This document shows, one piece after another, positions 22,751 through 32,759 of a stretch of DNA of 49,642 bases (within the stretch, counting starts at the first letter, position 1; every line of letters begins with the position of its first letter). The position numbers and the translations under genes are program-made. Origin of the DNA: Phytophthora sp. 'mugwort' (taxonomy: Eukaryota; Oomycota; Peronosporomycetes; Peronosporales; Peronosporaceae). The stretch lies in the NCBI GenBank assembly GCA_033558025.1, contig JAUCEF010000043.1, positions 1-49,642 on the forward strand, read 5' to 3'. Below the pieces are notes generated by a model. That model was given only the letters and a program-made list of their open reading frames with translations. It did no database searches and was not told where the DNA came from.

Positions 22751-23077
22751 TTAATTTTTTTTTATAATTTTAATATTTATTAATGAATTTTTAGATAAAA
22801 ATTTTTTAATTAAAACTAAAAAATTTAATAAATAAAAAATATTTTTAAATTTTATATTAATTTTAGAAGTATAATTTTTATGAATAAAATGTTCACGTGA
22901 TTTTTTATTTACATGGGGAGATCTTAATAATGTAAAAATTTTTTTTTTTTGTTTTGTTTGAAATACACCGGGTATTTGAATATTTTTGAATTTATTAATT
23001 TTTTTTAATTTTAATAAATTTTGTTTGAGTTGATTTATTTTTTGAAATGATTTAAAAGTTATTCTTAAAAGATACAT
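22751..23077 (-). CDS. rps10: Small-subunit ribosomal protein S10 (rps10)
   Basis: 108 residues. The central IFTLLRSPHVNKKSREHF is the characteristic S10 segment (LRSPHVNKKSRE), and MYLLRITFKSF fits the first strand. It lies between the tRNA cluster and trnF. A mitochondrial rps10 is shared by plants, jakobids and oomycete-like stramenopiles, which helps place the genome. Confidence 0.92.
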   Translation of the reverse strand: MYLLRITFKSFQKINQLKQNLLKLKKINKFKNIQIPGVFQTKQKKKIFTLLRSPHVNKKSREHFIHKNYTSKINIKFKNIFYLLNFLVLIKKFLSKNSLINIKIIKKN

Positions 23078-23093
23078 ATTTTAATAATAAAAT

Positions 23094-23167
23094 TGTCTGG
23101 AGGTGGATTTGAACCACCGACACAAAGATTTTCAGTCTTTTACTCTAACCAACTGAGCTATCCAAAC
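23094..23167 (-). tRNA. trnF: tRNA-Phe (GAA)
   Basis: Acceptor GTTTGGA/TCCAGAC, anticodon stem AAAGA/TCTTT, loop CTGAAAA (GAA), T arm GGTGG/CCACC. Confidence 0.96.
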
Positions 23168-23173
23168 TAAATA

Positions 23174-24667
23174 TTATATTAATAAATATAAATAAATTTT
23201 GTTTAAATTTATTAATATAATATTAGGATAAATAAATAAAAATAAAATAAATTGAGTACTAATTAATAATATTATACTTTGACTTTTATTTATTTGTGAA
23301 ATATACATTTTTCTAAATATTTTTTCAAAATAAATAATTTTAATTATTTTTAAATAATAAAAAGAGCTTAAAACACTTATAATAATACCAAAAAATACTA
23401 AACTAAAATAATTATTTTTAATAGCTGAAAAAAATATAAATAATTTTGAAAAAAAACCCGCTAATGGGGGTATACCAGCTAATGAAAAAATATTTATGAT
23501 TATAATAATAGCAATTAATTTATTAATAGTATATATATTTGATAAATCTGTTAAATATTTAATTGGTTTATGATTGATATTTAAAGATAAATAAGAAGTC
23601 CATAAATTAATACTTGTTATAATATAAATTATAATATATAATAAAATAAATGGAATATTATTTAACATATTTGAAGTAAATCCTATTAATATAAAACCTA
23701 CATGACTTATTGCACTATAAGCTAATAATCTTTTGATTTTTTTTTGTTGTAATGCCGATAATGCACCGATTAACATAGATAAAAATGAAATAATATAAAA
23801 AAAAATTTCAAAGAAATATGAAATATTAAAAAAAATCTCAAAAAATAAACGAATTAAAATTCCTATAAAAGCAATTTTTGGTACAATAGCAAAAAAACTT
23901 GAAATATTATTTGGAGCACCTTCATATACATCAGGCAACCAAAAATGAAAAGGTGTAGCACCTATTTTAAATAAAATACCAACTAAAATAAAAATTAATC
24001 CATAAGATAAACTAATTAATATATTTATATTATCTAAAAAATTTATATTTGATAATATTAAAAAAATATTATTAAAATTTAATGAACCTGTAATAGCATA
24101 AATTATTGAAGAACCAAATAGAATAAAACCTGAAGCAATTGATCCTAAAATAAAATATTTTAAACCAGCCTCAATTGATAATATCGATTTTTTTTGGGTG
24201 GATGTTAATATATAAAAACTTAAACTTTGTAATTCAATTGCTAAATATAAAGTAATAAAATGATTTGCAGATACCAATAACATTAAACCCAATAATGATA
24301 TTAACATTAATATATTAATTTCATATGAATTTATTTTTTGTTGTATTAAATATTTTTGTTGTATTAAAAAACAAATAATTGTTAATAAAATTAAAATTAT
24401 TTTAATAAATTGTGTAAAATTATTAATAAGTAATACACCATTTAATATGTTACTTGAAATATTTGTTATATTTAACGTTAATATTAAAAGAATTAATAAT
24501 AAATATATTATTATAGTAGTAATATTTTTAATAATCAAAATTTTTTGAGCATTTTGATTTTTTTTATAAAAAACACCAAATAATAATAAAATTAATAAAA
24601 AAGTTGTTAAAAAAAATTCGGGGATAATAATTTCAAAATTATTATTAAAAATTTCCTGAAAAAACAT
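23174..24667 (-). CDS. nad2: NADH dehydrogenase subunit 2 (nad2)
   Basis: Antiporter-like membrane subunit of complex I (NuoN), 497 residues with about 13-14 predicted helices. It contains [17 protein letters not shown], with the conserved lysine just upstream in LFKIGATPF, and ALQQKKIKRLLAYSAISHVG, the broken-helix lysine region. It is the first gene of the minus-strand block; the divergent nad7 starts 116 nt away on the other strand. Confidence 0.97.
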   Translation of the reverse strand: MFFQEIFNNNFEIIIPEFFLTTFLLILLLFGVFYKKNQNAQKILIIKNITTIIIYLLLILLILTLNITNISSNILNGVLLINNFTQFIKIILILLTIICFLIQQKYLIQQKINSYEINILMLISLLGLMLLVSANHFITLYLAIELQSLSFYILTSTQKKSILSIEAGLKYFILGSIASGFILFGSSIIYAITGSLNFNNIFLILSNINFLDNINILISLSYGLIFILVGILFKIGATPFHFWLPDVYEGAPNNISSFFAIVPKIAFIGILIRLFFEIFFNISYFFEIFFYIISFLSMLIGALSALQQKKIKRLLAYSAISHVGFILIGFTSNMLNNIPFILLYIIIYIITSINLWTSYLSLNINHKPIKYLTDLSNIYTINKLIAIIIIINIFSLAGIPPLAGFFSKLFIFFSAIKNNYFSLVFFGIIISVLSSFYYLKIIKIIYFEKIFRKMYISQINKSQSIILLISTQFILFLFIYPNIILINLNKIYLYLLI

Positions 24668-24783
24668 AATGTAATAAAAGAAATAAATATTTTAAAAATA
24701 CTTACTTACTATATATGCTATATATTTATAAAAAAATTAATTTATAAATATTATATTTTTATTAAAAAAAAAAAAAAAAAAAA
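24668..24783. promoter_or_regulatory. Divergent intergenic region nad2/nad7
   Basis: This 116-nt spacer separates the two outward-reading blocks, so it must hold start signals for both or lie within longer transcripts. It contains an A20 run just before the nad7 ATG, and TATATATGCTATATATTTATAA next to repeated TACTTACTTAC. No recognised promoter consensus is visible. The mirror copy is 3475-3589. Confidence 0.4.
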
Positions 24784-25962
24784 ATGTCATTAAAAAAAAT
24801 TAAAAATTTTTCTATAAATTTTGGTCCACAACATCCAGCGGCTCATGGTGTTTTACGTTTAATTTTAGAATTAAACGGTGAAGTTGTTAAAAAAGCTGAT
24901 TCACATATAGGTTTATTACATAGAGGTACAGAAAAATTAATTGAATATAAAAATTATTTACAGGCGTTACCTTATTTTGATCGTTTAGATTATGTATCTA
25001 TGATGTGTCAAGAACATGCATATGTTTTGGCTATTGAAAAATTATTAAATTGTGATATACCTTTACGAGCACAATATATAAGAGTTTTATTTTCAGAAAT
25101 AACACGTATCTTAAATCATTTATTAGCTGTATGTTGTCATGCTTTAGATGTAGGAGCTATGACACCTTATTTTTGGGGATTTGAAGAACGTGAGAAATTA
25201 ATGGAATTTTATGAACGTGTTTCTGGTGCACGTATGCATGCAGCTTATTTTAGACCTGGAGGTGTTAATCAAGATTTGCCTAAAGGTTTGTTAAATGATA
25301 TATATATTTTTTGTGAACAATTTAATACCCGTTTAGATGAAATTGAAGAAATGTTAACTAATAATAGAATTTGGAAACAAAGATTAGTAGATATTGGTAT
25401 TATATCTGCTAAAGATGCTTTAAATTTTGGTTTTAGTGGTGTTATGTTACGTGGATCAGGTATTTCATGGGATTTACGTAAAACACAACCTTATGAAATT
25501 TATGATCAATTAAAATTTGATATACCTGTAGGTACAAATGGCGATTGTTATGATCGTTATTTAATTAGAATAGAAGAAATGCGACAATCAATTCGAATTA
25601 TTTTGCAAGTACTTAATAAAATTCCCCAAGGTCCTATTAAATTAGATGATAAAAAAATTACAAATCCAAATAGAATTCAAATTAAAAATTCTATGGAGTC
25701 TTTAATTCATCATTTTAAATATTATTCAGAAAATATTTGTGTAAATGCTGGTGAAACTTATACAGTTATTGAGGCACCTAAAGGTGAGTATGGTGTTTAT
25801 TTAGTAGCAGATGGTACAAATAAACCCTACAGATGTAAAATTAAATCACCAGGATTTTTACATTTACAAGCATTAGATTTTATAGCTAAAAATCATATGA
25901 TTGCTGATGTTGTTACAATTATTGGTACTTTAGATGTTGTTTTTGGTGAAATTGATCGTTAA
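24784..25962 (+). CDS. nad7: NADH dehydrogenase subunit 7 (nad7)
   Basis: The 49-kDa (NuoD) matrix-arm subunit lining the quinone channel of complex I, 392 residues, full length. It begins [20 protein letters not shown], followed by [49 protein letters not shown] and the C-terminal [18 protein letters not shown]. It opens the plus-strand block nad7, L10-like ORF, trnH, nad4, trnE, atp1, nad5, nad6. Confidence 0.98.
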   Translation: MSLKKIKNFSINFGPQHPAAHGVLRLILELNGEVVKKADSHIGLLHRGTEKLIEYKNYLQALPYFDRLDYVSMMCQEHAYVLAIEKLLNCDIPLRAQYIRVLFSEITRILNHLLAVCCHALDVGAMTPYFWGFEEREKLMEFYERVSGARMHAAYFRPGGVNQDLPKGLLNDIYIFCEQFNTRLDEIEEMLTNNRIWKQRLVDIGIISAKDALNFGFSGVMLRGSGISWDLRKTQPYEIYDQLKFDIPVGTNGDCYDRYLIRIEEMRQSIRIILQVLNKIPQGPIKLDDKKITNPNRIQIKNSMESLIHHFKYYSENICVNAGETYTVIEAPKGEYGVYLVADGTNKPYRCKIKSPGFLHLQALDFIAKNHMIADVVTIIGTLDVVFGEIDR

Positions 25963-26000
25963 TATTAATTATTAGAATAAAATTTTATTTTCAATAAATT

Positions 26001-26420
26001 ATGCAAAAAAAAAAATTTAAAAAGTATAAATTAAATCAATTACAAAAAATTAAACAAACTTATAAATATATATATATATTTCGTTATAATGATTTAAATA
26101 TTAATGAAATAATATCTTTAAAAAAAAAAATTAAAAAATTTGATTATAAATCTTTAATATTAAATCAAAATTTAATTATTGATATTTTTTTAAAATTAAA
26201 AGGACAAGGTTCTATTTTAATAATTTATGGAAATAATGAATTAAATTTAATAAGGGATTTATATAATTTTAAAAAACTTGAATTAATTTATTTGAGTATT
26301 CAAAATAATATTTATTCTAATTTAAAAGTAAAACAAATATTATCTAAAAACTATCCACCTTTAAATAATTTAATTGTTCAATCATTTTTAAATTTTATAT
26401 ATTATTTAAGAAAAATTTAA
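26001..26420 (+). CDS. Candidate ribosomal protein L10
   Basis: This 139-residue lysine-rich ORF lies between nad7 and trnH; its stop is 3 nt before the tRNA. The order of elements resembles L10: a basic N terminus, a strand IYIFRYNDLNINEIISLKKKIK like the variable-strand plus helix region of L10, then a short strand with LKGQGSILIIYGNN. No single invariant motif proves this. Other strongly diverged ribosomal proteins are possible. A mitochondrial rpl10 is known from jakobids and plants. Confidence 0.4.
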   Translation: MQKKKFKKYKLNQLQKIKQTYKYIYIFRYNDLNINEIISLKKKIKKFDYKSLILNQNLIIDIFLKLKGQGSILIIYGNNELNLIRDLYNFKKLELIYLSIQNNIYSNLKVKQILSKNYPPLNNLIVQSFLNFIYYLRKI

Positions 26421-26423
26421 AAA

Positions 26424-26496
26424 GGCGATTATAACTTAAAGGTAGAGTGTTAGATTGTGGGTCTAAGTGTTATGGGTTCAAGTCCCATTTTTCGCC
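26424..26496 (+). tRNA. trnH: tRNA-His (GUG) with mismatched acceptor stem
   Basis: Anticodon stem TTAGA/TCTAA, loop TTGTGGG (GTG), T arm ATGGG/CCCAT, D arm ACTT/GAGT, and an extra 5' G opposite C73 as expected for tRNA-His. Positions 5 and 6 of the acceptor (T,T) face T,T at 67-68, leaving two consecutive T-T oppositions. Both arms show this. Confidence 0.9.
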
Positions 26497-26518
26497 CATT
26501 TTTAAATTAAATTTTTTT

Positions 26519-27994
26519 ATGTTTAATAAGTTTATATTAATTTTTTTACTTATTTTACCATTAATTACGGTTATTATATTAGCTTTTTCGAAAAATGAAA
26601 AATTTATAAAAAATTTTAGTATTTTTATGTCTTTTTTCATTTTTTTAATGTCATTACCTTTATGGATTTTATTTGATAAATCAACTTCTAATTTTCAATA
26701 TTTATTTAAAATAGAATGGATTAGTCAATTTAATATTAATTTTTATTTAGGTATTGATGGTATTTCATTATTTTTTATAATTTTAACAACATTTTTGATT
26801 CCAATCTGTATGTTAATTAGTTATGAAATGATTAATAAAAATATAAAAGAATATTTTATTTTATATTTTATTTTAGAATTTTGTTTAATCATTTCATTTA
26901 GTATATTAGATGTACTTATTTTTTATATTTTCTTTGAAAGTGTATTAATTCCTATGTTTTTAATTATAGGTATTTGGGGTTCAAGAGAACGTAAAATTAA
27001 AGCTTCATATTTGTTTTTTATGTATACATTAGCAGGTTCATTATTTATGTTTATTGCCATTATTCATTTATTTTTAACTGTGGGTACAACTGATTATCAA
27101 ATATTATATTATAGTAATTTTAATTTTTCATATGAAAAATTTTATTTCTTAGCTTTTTTTTTATCATTTGCTGTTAAAGTTCCAATGTTACCTTTTCATG
27201 TTTGGTTACCGGAAGCACATGTTGAAGCACCTACCGCAGGTTCTGTACTATTAGCTGGTATTTTATTAAAATTAGGATCATACGGTATGATTAGGTTTTT
27301 AGTTCCTTTATTTCCTAAAGCTGCATTATATTTTACACCGTATATTTTAGTTTTATGTTTAATATCTGTTATTTATGCGTCATTAACAGCTATACGACAA
27401 ACAGATTTGAAACGTATTATTGCTTATGCATCAGTTGCTCATATGAATTTTATAATATTGGGTATTTTTTCTTTAACTATTCAAGGATTAGAAGGTAGTA
27501 TTATTCAAATGATTAGTCATGGTTTAGTATCGAGTGGTTTATTTTTTTCAATTGGATGTTTATATGATCGATATCATACAAGATTTATTAATTATTATGG
27601 TGGTTTAGCACATACAATGCCTTTATTTTGTATTGCATTATTTATTTATGTATTAGCAAATATGTCTATTCCAGGTTCAAGTAGTTTTGTGGGTGAAATT
27701 CTTATTTTAACTGGAGTTTTTGAAGATAATACTACAACAGCTGTTTTTGCGACAATTGGTATGTTTTTGGGTGGGGTATATTCTTTATTATTTTATAATC
27801 GAATTTGTTATGGTAATATTCAAAATATTTATTTAAAAATTTATTATGATTTAACTTATCGTGAATTTTTAATTCATTTAATATTAATTATAAATATCTT
27901 TTTATTAGGTTTATATCCTAAAATTTTTGAAAGTTGTATGCATGAAAGTGTTTCAAAAATTTTAATACATATTGATTTTTCTTATTTTTATTAA
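26519..27994 (+). CDS. nad4: NADH dehydrogenase subunit 4 (nad4)
   Basis: Antiporter-like membrane subunit of complex I (NuoM), 491 residues. The ATG giving MFNKFILIFLL is 22 nt after trnH; the frame is open further upstream through the tRNA but that part cannot be protein. Key blocks are the conserved glutamate in FFESVLIPMFLIIGIWG, VKVPMLPFHVWLPEAHVEAP and LKLGSYGMIRF. The stop codon is inside a strong hairpin. Confidence 0.98.
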   Translation: MFNKFILIFLLILPLITVIILAFSKNEKFIKNFSIFMSFFIFLMSLPLWILFDKSTSNFQYLFKIEWISQFNINFYLGIDGISLFFIILTTFLIPICMLISYEMINKNIKEYFILYFILEFCLIISFSILDVLIFYIFFESVLIPMFLIIGIWGSRERKIKASYLFFMYTLAGSLFMFIAIIHLFLTVGTTDYQILYYSNFNFSYEKFYFLAFFLSFAVKVPMLPFHVWLPEAHVEAPTAGSVLLAGILLKLGSYGMIRFLVPLFPKAALYFTPYILVLCLISVIYASLTAIRQTDLKRIIAYASVAHMNFIILGIFSLTIQGLEGSIIQMISHGLVSSGLFFSIGCLYDRYHTRFINYYGGLAHTMPLFCIALFIYVLANMSIPGSSSFVGEILILTGVFEDNTTTAVFATIGMFLGGVYSLLFYNRICYGNIQNIYLKIYYDLTYREFLIHLILIINIFLLGLYPKIFESCMHESVSKILIHIDFSYFY

Positions 27995-28015
27995 ACAAAA
28001 TTTTTTGTTTAATAA
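27988..28015 (+). terminator. Hairpin at the nad4 3' end
   Basis: The inverted repeat TTATTAAACAAAA / TTTTGTTTAATAA is a perfect 13-bp stem with a 2-nt loop, and it includes the nad4 stop codon. It lies 4 nt before trnE. It may protect the mRNA 3' end or help processing; it is not followed by a T-run, so true termination is less likely. Mirrored in arm A near 253-282 with an indel. Confidence 0.45.
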
Positions 28016-28018
28016 AAA

Positions 28019-28090
28019 GCCCTTTTAGTCTAATGGTTAGGACATTACCTTTTCACGGTAAAAATACGAGTTCAATTCTCGTAAAGGGTA
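28019..28090 (+). tRNA. trnE: tRNA-Glu (UUC)
   Basis: Acceptor GCCCTTT/AAAGGGT, anticodon stem TTACC/GGTAA, loop TTTTCAC (TTC), T arm ACGAG/CTCGT. Confidence 0.95.
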
Positions 28091-28169
28091 TAAAAAATAT
28101 ATATTTGATATATTTTGGTAATTATAATAATTTATAATTATTAAATAATATGATAATTTAATAACCTCT

Positions 28170-29699
28170 ATGGCTATTGAATTATCATATATACTGGAAT
28201 CAAATATTAAAAAATATAAAGATGAAAAAAGTTTACAAGAAACAGGTATTGTTCTTTCAATGAGTGATGGTATTGCAAGATGTTATGGTTTAACTAAAAT
28301 TCAAGCAGGTGAAATGGTTGAATTTAATAATGGTAATATTAAAGGAATGGCTTTAAATTTAGAACCTGATGTTGTTGGTGTTGTTGTTTTTAGTAATGAT
28401 AGAGAAATTCAAGAAGGTAATTTTGTACGAAGAACTGGATCTATTGTTAGTGTACCTGTAGGACCTGAAGTATTAGGTAGAGTAGTTGATGCTTTAGGAC
28501 AACCCATTGATGGTAAAGGTCAAATTAACAGTAAATTAGAAAGTAGAGTTGAAGTTAAAGCTCCAGGTATTATGCCTAGAGAAAGTGTTAAACAACCTGT
28601 ACAAACAGGTTTAAAAGCTGTAGATAGTTTAATTCCTATTGGTCGTGGTCAAAGGGAATTAATTATTGGTGATAGACAAACAGGTAAAACATCTATTGCT
28701 ATTGATACTATAATTAATCAAAGAGAACCTCATTTAAAAAAAGATATAAATAATCAATTATATTGTATTTATGTAGGTGTTGGTCAAAAAAGATCAACAA
28801 TTGCTGAATTAACAAAAACTTTAGAAGAAAAAAATGCAATGTTTTTTTCTGTTATTGTAGCGGCTACTGCTTCAGATTCAGCACCCTTACAATATTTAGC
28901 TCCATATACTGGTTGTGCTTTAGGTGAATATTTTAGAGATAATGGTAAACATGCTGTTATTTTCTATGATGATTTATCAAAACAAGCGGTAGCTTATAGA
29001 CAAATGTCTTTATTATTAAGAAGACCTCCAGGTAGAGAAGCTTATCCTGGAGATGTTTTTTATTTACACTCTCGTTTATTAGAAAGAGCTGCTAAAATGA
29101 ATAAAAAAATTGGTGGTGGTTCATTAACCGCATTACCTATTATTGAAACACAAGCTGGAGATGTTTCTGCTTATATTCCAACAAATGTTATTTCAATTAC
29201 TGATGGACAAATTTTTTTAGAAACAGAATTATTTAATGAAGGTCAAAGACCTGCAATTAGTGTTGGATTATCTGTAAGTCGTGTTGGTTCTTCTGCACAA
29301 ATTAAAGCTATGAAACAAATTGCTGGTACAATGAAATTAGAATTAGCACAATTTAGAGAAGTACAAGCATTTGCTCAATTTGGTTCTGATTTAGATGCTA
29401 CAACTCAACAACAATTAAATAGAGGGATTAGATTAACAGAAATGTTAAAACAAGGTTTAAATATACCGTTATCTGTTGAAAATCAAATTGTAATTATTTA
29501 TTTAGGTGTACGTGGTTTCTTAGATAAAATTGCTGTTGATAAAATTTCAAGTTTTGAAATTAGTTGGTTAAATTTTATAAAAAATAATCATTTTAATATT
29601 TTAGAAGAAATCTTAAATAAAAAAGAAATATCTAAAGAATTAGAAAAAAAACTTAATATTTTAGCAACAAATTTTACTAATAATTTTATTACAAAATAA
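28170..29699 (+). CDS. atp1: ATP synthase F1 subunit alpha (atp1)
   Basis: Non-catalytic nucleotide-binding subunit of the F1 head, facing the matrix; 509 residues, full length. The N terminus [16 protein letters not shown] matches the family. Walker A is GDRQTGKT at 167-174 and the later [20 protein letters not shown] block is intact. The first 33 codons are inside the inverted repeat and the rest is unique sequence, so the repeat boundary (28268) cuts the gene. It is followed by 204 nt of non-coding DNA before nad5. Confidence 0.98.
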   Translation: MAIELSYILESNIKKYKDEKSLQETGIVLSMSDGIARCYGLTKIQAGEMVEFNNGNIKGMALNLEPDVVGVVVFSNDREIQEGNFVRRTGSIVSVPVGPEVLGRVVDALGQPIDGKGQINSKLESRVEVKAPGIMPRESVKQPVQTGLKAVDSLIPIGRGQRELIIGDRQTGKTSIAIDTIINQREPHLKKDINNQLYCIYVGVGQKRSTIAELTKTLEEKNAMFFSVIVAATASDSAPLQYLAPYTGCALGEYFRDNGKHAVIFYDDLSKQAVAYRQMSLLLRRPPGREAYPGDVFYLHSRLLERAAKMNKKIGGGSLTALPIIETQAGDVSAYIPTNVISITDGQIFLETELFNEGQRPAISVGLSVSRVGSSAQIKAMKQIAGTMKLELAQFREVQAFAQFGSDLDATTQQQLNRGIRLTEMLKQGLNIPLSVENQIVIIYLGVRGFLDKIAVDKISSFEISWLNFIKNNHFNILEEILNKKEISKELEKKLNILATNFTNNFITK

Positions 29700-29831
29700 T
29701 ATAATTATTTTTTTATTAATAAAAAATAATTATAATATTTTGTAAATAAAACATAACAGATAAAAATTAATTATTTTCTATATAGAAAATAATTTTAAAT
29801 ATTATTCTAATATTAATTTTTTAAAAAATAT

Positions 29832-29844
29832 TTATTCTTTAAGA
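29832..29844 (+). promoter_or_regulatory. TTATTCTTTAAGA motif upstream of nad5
   Basis: The same 13-mer as in front of atp9, here 59 bp before the nad5 ATG, inside the 204-nt atp1-nad5 spacer. It is followed at once by AGAATTATTTT. Confidence 0.4.
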
Positions 29845-29903
29845 AGAATTATTTTAAAATTATTATTATATTTTTAAATAATTTAAATTTATTTTATTCT
29901 ATT

Positions 29904-31898
29904 ATGTTATTATTAACTTTAATTTTTTTACCTTTTTTAGGTTCAGTAGCTTCTGGATTATTTGGTTTTTATATTGGCCGTAAAGGTTCTGTATTTATAA
30001 CCACATTAACAACTTTTTTAAGTTGTCTTTTTTCATTTATTATTATATATAATTCAATTACAAATGAATATGAGTATATTATTTATATTTCAAATTGGAT
30101 TAATAGTGGTTTATTTAATTGTAATTGGTGTTTTTTATTTGATAGTTTAACTATGATAATGTTAATTGTTGTAACAAGTATTTCAACTTTAGTTCATTTA
30201 TATTCTTCTAAATATATGGATCATGATCCACATTTATCTAGATTTATGTCATATTTATCACTATTTACTTTTTTTATGATTATATTAGTTACAGGTGATA
30301 ATTTTATGCAAATGTTTGTTGGATGGGAAGGTGTTGGTTTTTGTTCATATTTATTAATTAATTTTTGGTTTACACGTTTACAAGCGAATAAAGCAGCTAT
30401 AAAAGCTATGTTAGTTAATCGAATTAGTGATTTAATCTTATTATTAGGTGTATTAACTGTTTTTTATAATATTAGAACTATTGAATATTTTAGTACATTT
30501 GCAGCAATTTCTATTGTTAAAGATTTTAAATTTATTTTTTTTAATTATATTTTAAGTATTATTGATGTTGCGTGTATTTTAATTTTTATAGGTGCTATGG
30601 GTAAATCTGCTCAAATTTTTTTACATTTATGGTTACCCGATGCTATGGAAGGACCTACGCCGGTTTCGGCATTAATCCATGCAGCGACTATGGTAACTGC
30701 TGGTGTTTATTTAATTGCACGTTGTTCACCAATGTTTGAATATTCAATGTTTTCTTTAAAAGTTATTACAATTATTGGAGCTTCTACAGCCTTTTTCTCA
30801 AGTACAATTGGTCTAGTACAAAATGATTTTAAAAAAATAGTTGCCTATTCTACTTGTAGTCAATTAGGTTATATGTTTTTTGCTTGTGGATTATCAAATT
30901 ATCCTTTAGCTATTTTTCATTTATCAAATCATGCATATTTTAAAGCATTATTATTTTTATGTTCCGGTGCTGTAATTCATGCTATGGGTGATGAACAAGA
31001 TATAAGAAAAATGGGTGGTTTAAGAAGAATTTTACCTTTTACTTATATAATGTTTTTAATAGGTTCATTATCTTTAATGGGTTTTCCTTTTTTAACTGGT
31101 TTTTATTCTAAAGATTTAATATTAGAAGTTGCATTTTCAAGTTTTAGTGAAACAGGTCATTTTGCTTATTGGTTGGGTACTATTGGTGCATTTTTTACGG
31201 CATTCTATTCAACACGTTTATTATTTTTTGCTTTTTTAAGTGAAACTAATGCCTATAAAAATGTTATTAAAAATGCACATGATGTTCCATTAGAAATGGG
31301 TATTCCTTTAGGAGTTTTAGCATTTGGTAGTATTTTTATAGGTTATATTTCTAAAGATATGTTTGTTGGGTTAGGTTCAAATTTTTGGAATAACTCAATT
31401 TATATAAATCCATTTAATAATCAAATGATTGATGCTGAATTTTTACCAACATTTTTTAAATTATTACCTGTTATTTTAAGTTTTTGTGGCTTATTTTGTG
31501 CCTTTTATTTATATTTTTTTAAATTTAGATTTTTATATAACTTAAAAATTTCAAAATATGGTCTTTATTTTTATAATTTTTTAAATAGAAAATGGTATTT
31601 TGATAAAATTTATTATGAATTTATTAATCAATATATATTAAAAGTTGGTTATAATGTAACATATAAAATGATTGATAAAGGTTTAATTGAAATGTGTGGT
31701 CCTTTTGGTTTAATAACCGTTTTTTCTTTCTTAAGTCAAAAAATAATTTTATTACAAACAGGTTATATTTATCACTATTCATTATTAATGTTAATTAGCA
31801 TTATTTGTTTAATAAATATTATTTTTTTTTCTATTATTTATTTTTTTAATATTATTACTATTTTATTATTTTTATTTATTTTTTTATTAATTAAATAA
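29904..31898 (+). CDS. nad5: NADH dehydrogenase subunit 5 (nad5)
   Basis: The largest antiporter-like membrane subunit of complex I (NuoL), 664 residues, full length with the long C-terminal lateral helix region. Blocks seen: GWEGVGFCSYLLINFW, the lysine-containing GKSAQIFLHLWLPDAMEGP, TPVSALIHAATMVTAGVYL and AYSTCSQLGYMFFACG. The single long frame is uninterrupted. The start MLLLTLIFLPFLGS is the family N terminus. Confidence 0.98.
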   Translation: MLLLTLIFLPFLGSVASGLFGFYIGRKGSVFITTLTTFLSCLFSFIIIYNSITNEYEYIIYISNWINSGLFNCNWCFLFDSLTMIMLIVVTSISTLVHLYSSKYMDHDPHLSRFMSYLSLFTFFMIILVTGDNFMQMFVGWEGVGFCSYLLINFWFTRLQANKAAIKAMLVNRISDLILLLGVLTVFYNIRTIEYFSTFAAISIVKDFKFIFFNYILSIIDVACILIFIGAMGKSAQIFLHLWLPDAMEGPTPVSALIHAATMVTAGVYLIARCSPMFEYSMFSLKVITIIGASTAFFSSTIGLVQNDFKKIVAYSTCSQLGYMFFACGLSNYPLAIFHLSNHAYFKALLFLCSGAVIHAMGDEQDIRKMGGLRRILPFTYIMFLIGSLSLMGFPFLTGFYSKDLILEVAFSSFSETGHFAYWLGTIGAFFTAFYSTRLLFFAFLSETNAYKNVIKNAHDVPLEMGIPLGVLAFGSIFIGYISKDMFVGLGSNFWNNSIYINPFNNQMIDAEFLPTFFKLLPVILSFCGLFCAFYLYFFKFRFLYNLKISKYGLYFYNFLNRKWYFDKIYYEFINQYILKVGYNVTYKMIDKGLIEMCGPFGLITVFSFLSQKIILLQTGYIYHYSLLMLISIICLINIIFFSIIYFFNIITILLFLFIFLLIK

Positions 31899-31958
31899 AA
31901 ATAATAAAATATGTATCTTTTAAGATATAATTATAAATTTATATAATTTAAATACATT

Positions 31959-32669
31959 ATGGATTTCGAAACAATTTTCTTTTATACTTTTTCAACTATA
32001 GCTTTAACTTCAGCTATATTTGTAATATATTCTACAAATACAATATATTCTGCATTTTTTTTAATATTAGTTTTTACTAATTCAACTGGATTATTATTAA
32101 TTTCTGAAATTGAATTTTTATCAATAATGTTAATTATTATTTATGTAGGAGCTATTACTGTATTATTTTTATTTGTTATTATGATGCTAGATGTTAATGT
32201 TTTAATTGATAAAAATAAAATAAAAAATAATTTTGGTTATTTACCAATTATTTTTTTAATTAGTTTTATTTTTTTTTTAGAAACGTTTGTTATGTTTAGT
32301 AAAGTTTTTACATCATATTACCATTTAATAAATAATTCTTTTTTTACTCAAAAAGTAAATACTTTATTTTTTTTTCACGATAGTATGAAAGGTACTTTTG
32401 AAATATTTGTTGATGTCAAACCCTTTTTAAAAAATTTTATCTATCAATTAGATACTATTACAAATATTGAAACAATTGGACAAATTTTATATAGTTATTA
32501 TGCTTTTTTTTTTTTAGTTGCAGGTATTATATTATTAATAGCTTTAATAGGAGCGGTTACTTTAACTAAAAAGGAAAAAAAAAAATTTTTAAAACAAAAT
32601 ATTTATAAACAACTTTCACGAGATGCATTAAAAGCTATTTTTAATGTATATTCAGATAAAACTGTTTAA
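31959..32669 (+). CDS. nad6: NADH dehydrogenase subunit 6 (nad6)
   Basis: Membrane subunit of complex I (NuoJ), 236 residues. The conserved IIIYVGAITVLFLFVIMMLD, containing the pi-bulge helix YVGAI, is at about 62-80, and LIALIGAVTLTKKEKK closes the last helix. It is 60 nt after nad5, with TATCTTTTAAGATA, a palindromic relative of the TATTCTTTAAGA motif, in the spacer. Confidence 0.97.
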   Translation: MDFETIFFYTFSTIALTSAIFVIYSTNTIYSAFFLILVFTNSTGLLLISEIEFLSIMLIIIYVGAITVLFLFVIMMLDVNVLIDKNKIKNNFGYLPIIFLISFIFFLETFVMFSKVFTSYYHLINNSFFTQKVNTLFFFHDSMKGTFEIFVDVKPFLKNFIYQLDTITNIETIGQILYSYYAFFFLVAGIILLIALIGAVTLTKKEKKKFLKQNIYKQLSRDALKAIFNVYSDKTV

Positions 32670-32686
32670 TTCTTAATAAAACTAAA

Positions 32687-32759
32687 ACAATCTTAACTTA
32701 ATTGGTAGAGTATTAGCCTTCTAAGCTTTAAAATCTTGGTTCAAATCCAAGAGATTGTA
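32687..32759 (+). tRNA. trnR: tRNA-Arg (UCU)
   Basis: Acceptor ACAATCT/AGATTGT and T arm CTTGG/CCAAG are perfect; anticodon loop CTTCTAA (TCT). In the anticodon stem TTAGC/GCTTT the two outer pairs are T-T oppositions, which may be an error or an edited or relaxed stem. It closes the plus-strand block after nad6. Confidence 0.85.

Noticed and set aside
26447..26518. Extended nad4 N terminus through trnH
   Set aside because: The upstream codons are the tRNA-His sequence itself. The ATG at 26519 gives the family N terminus.
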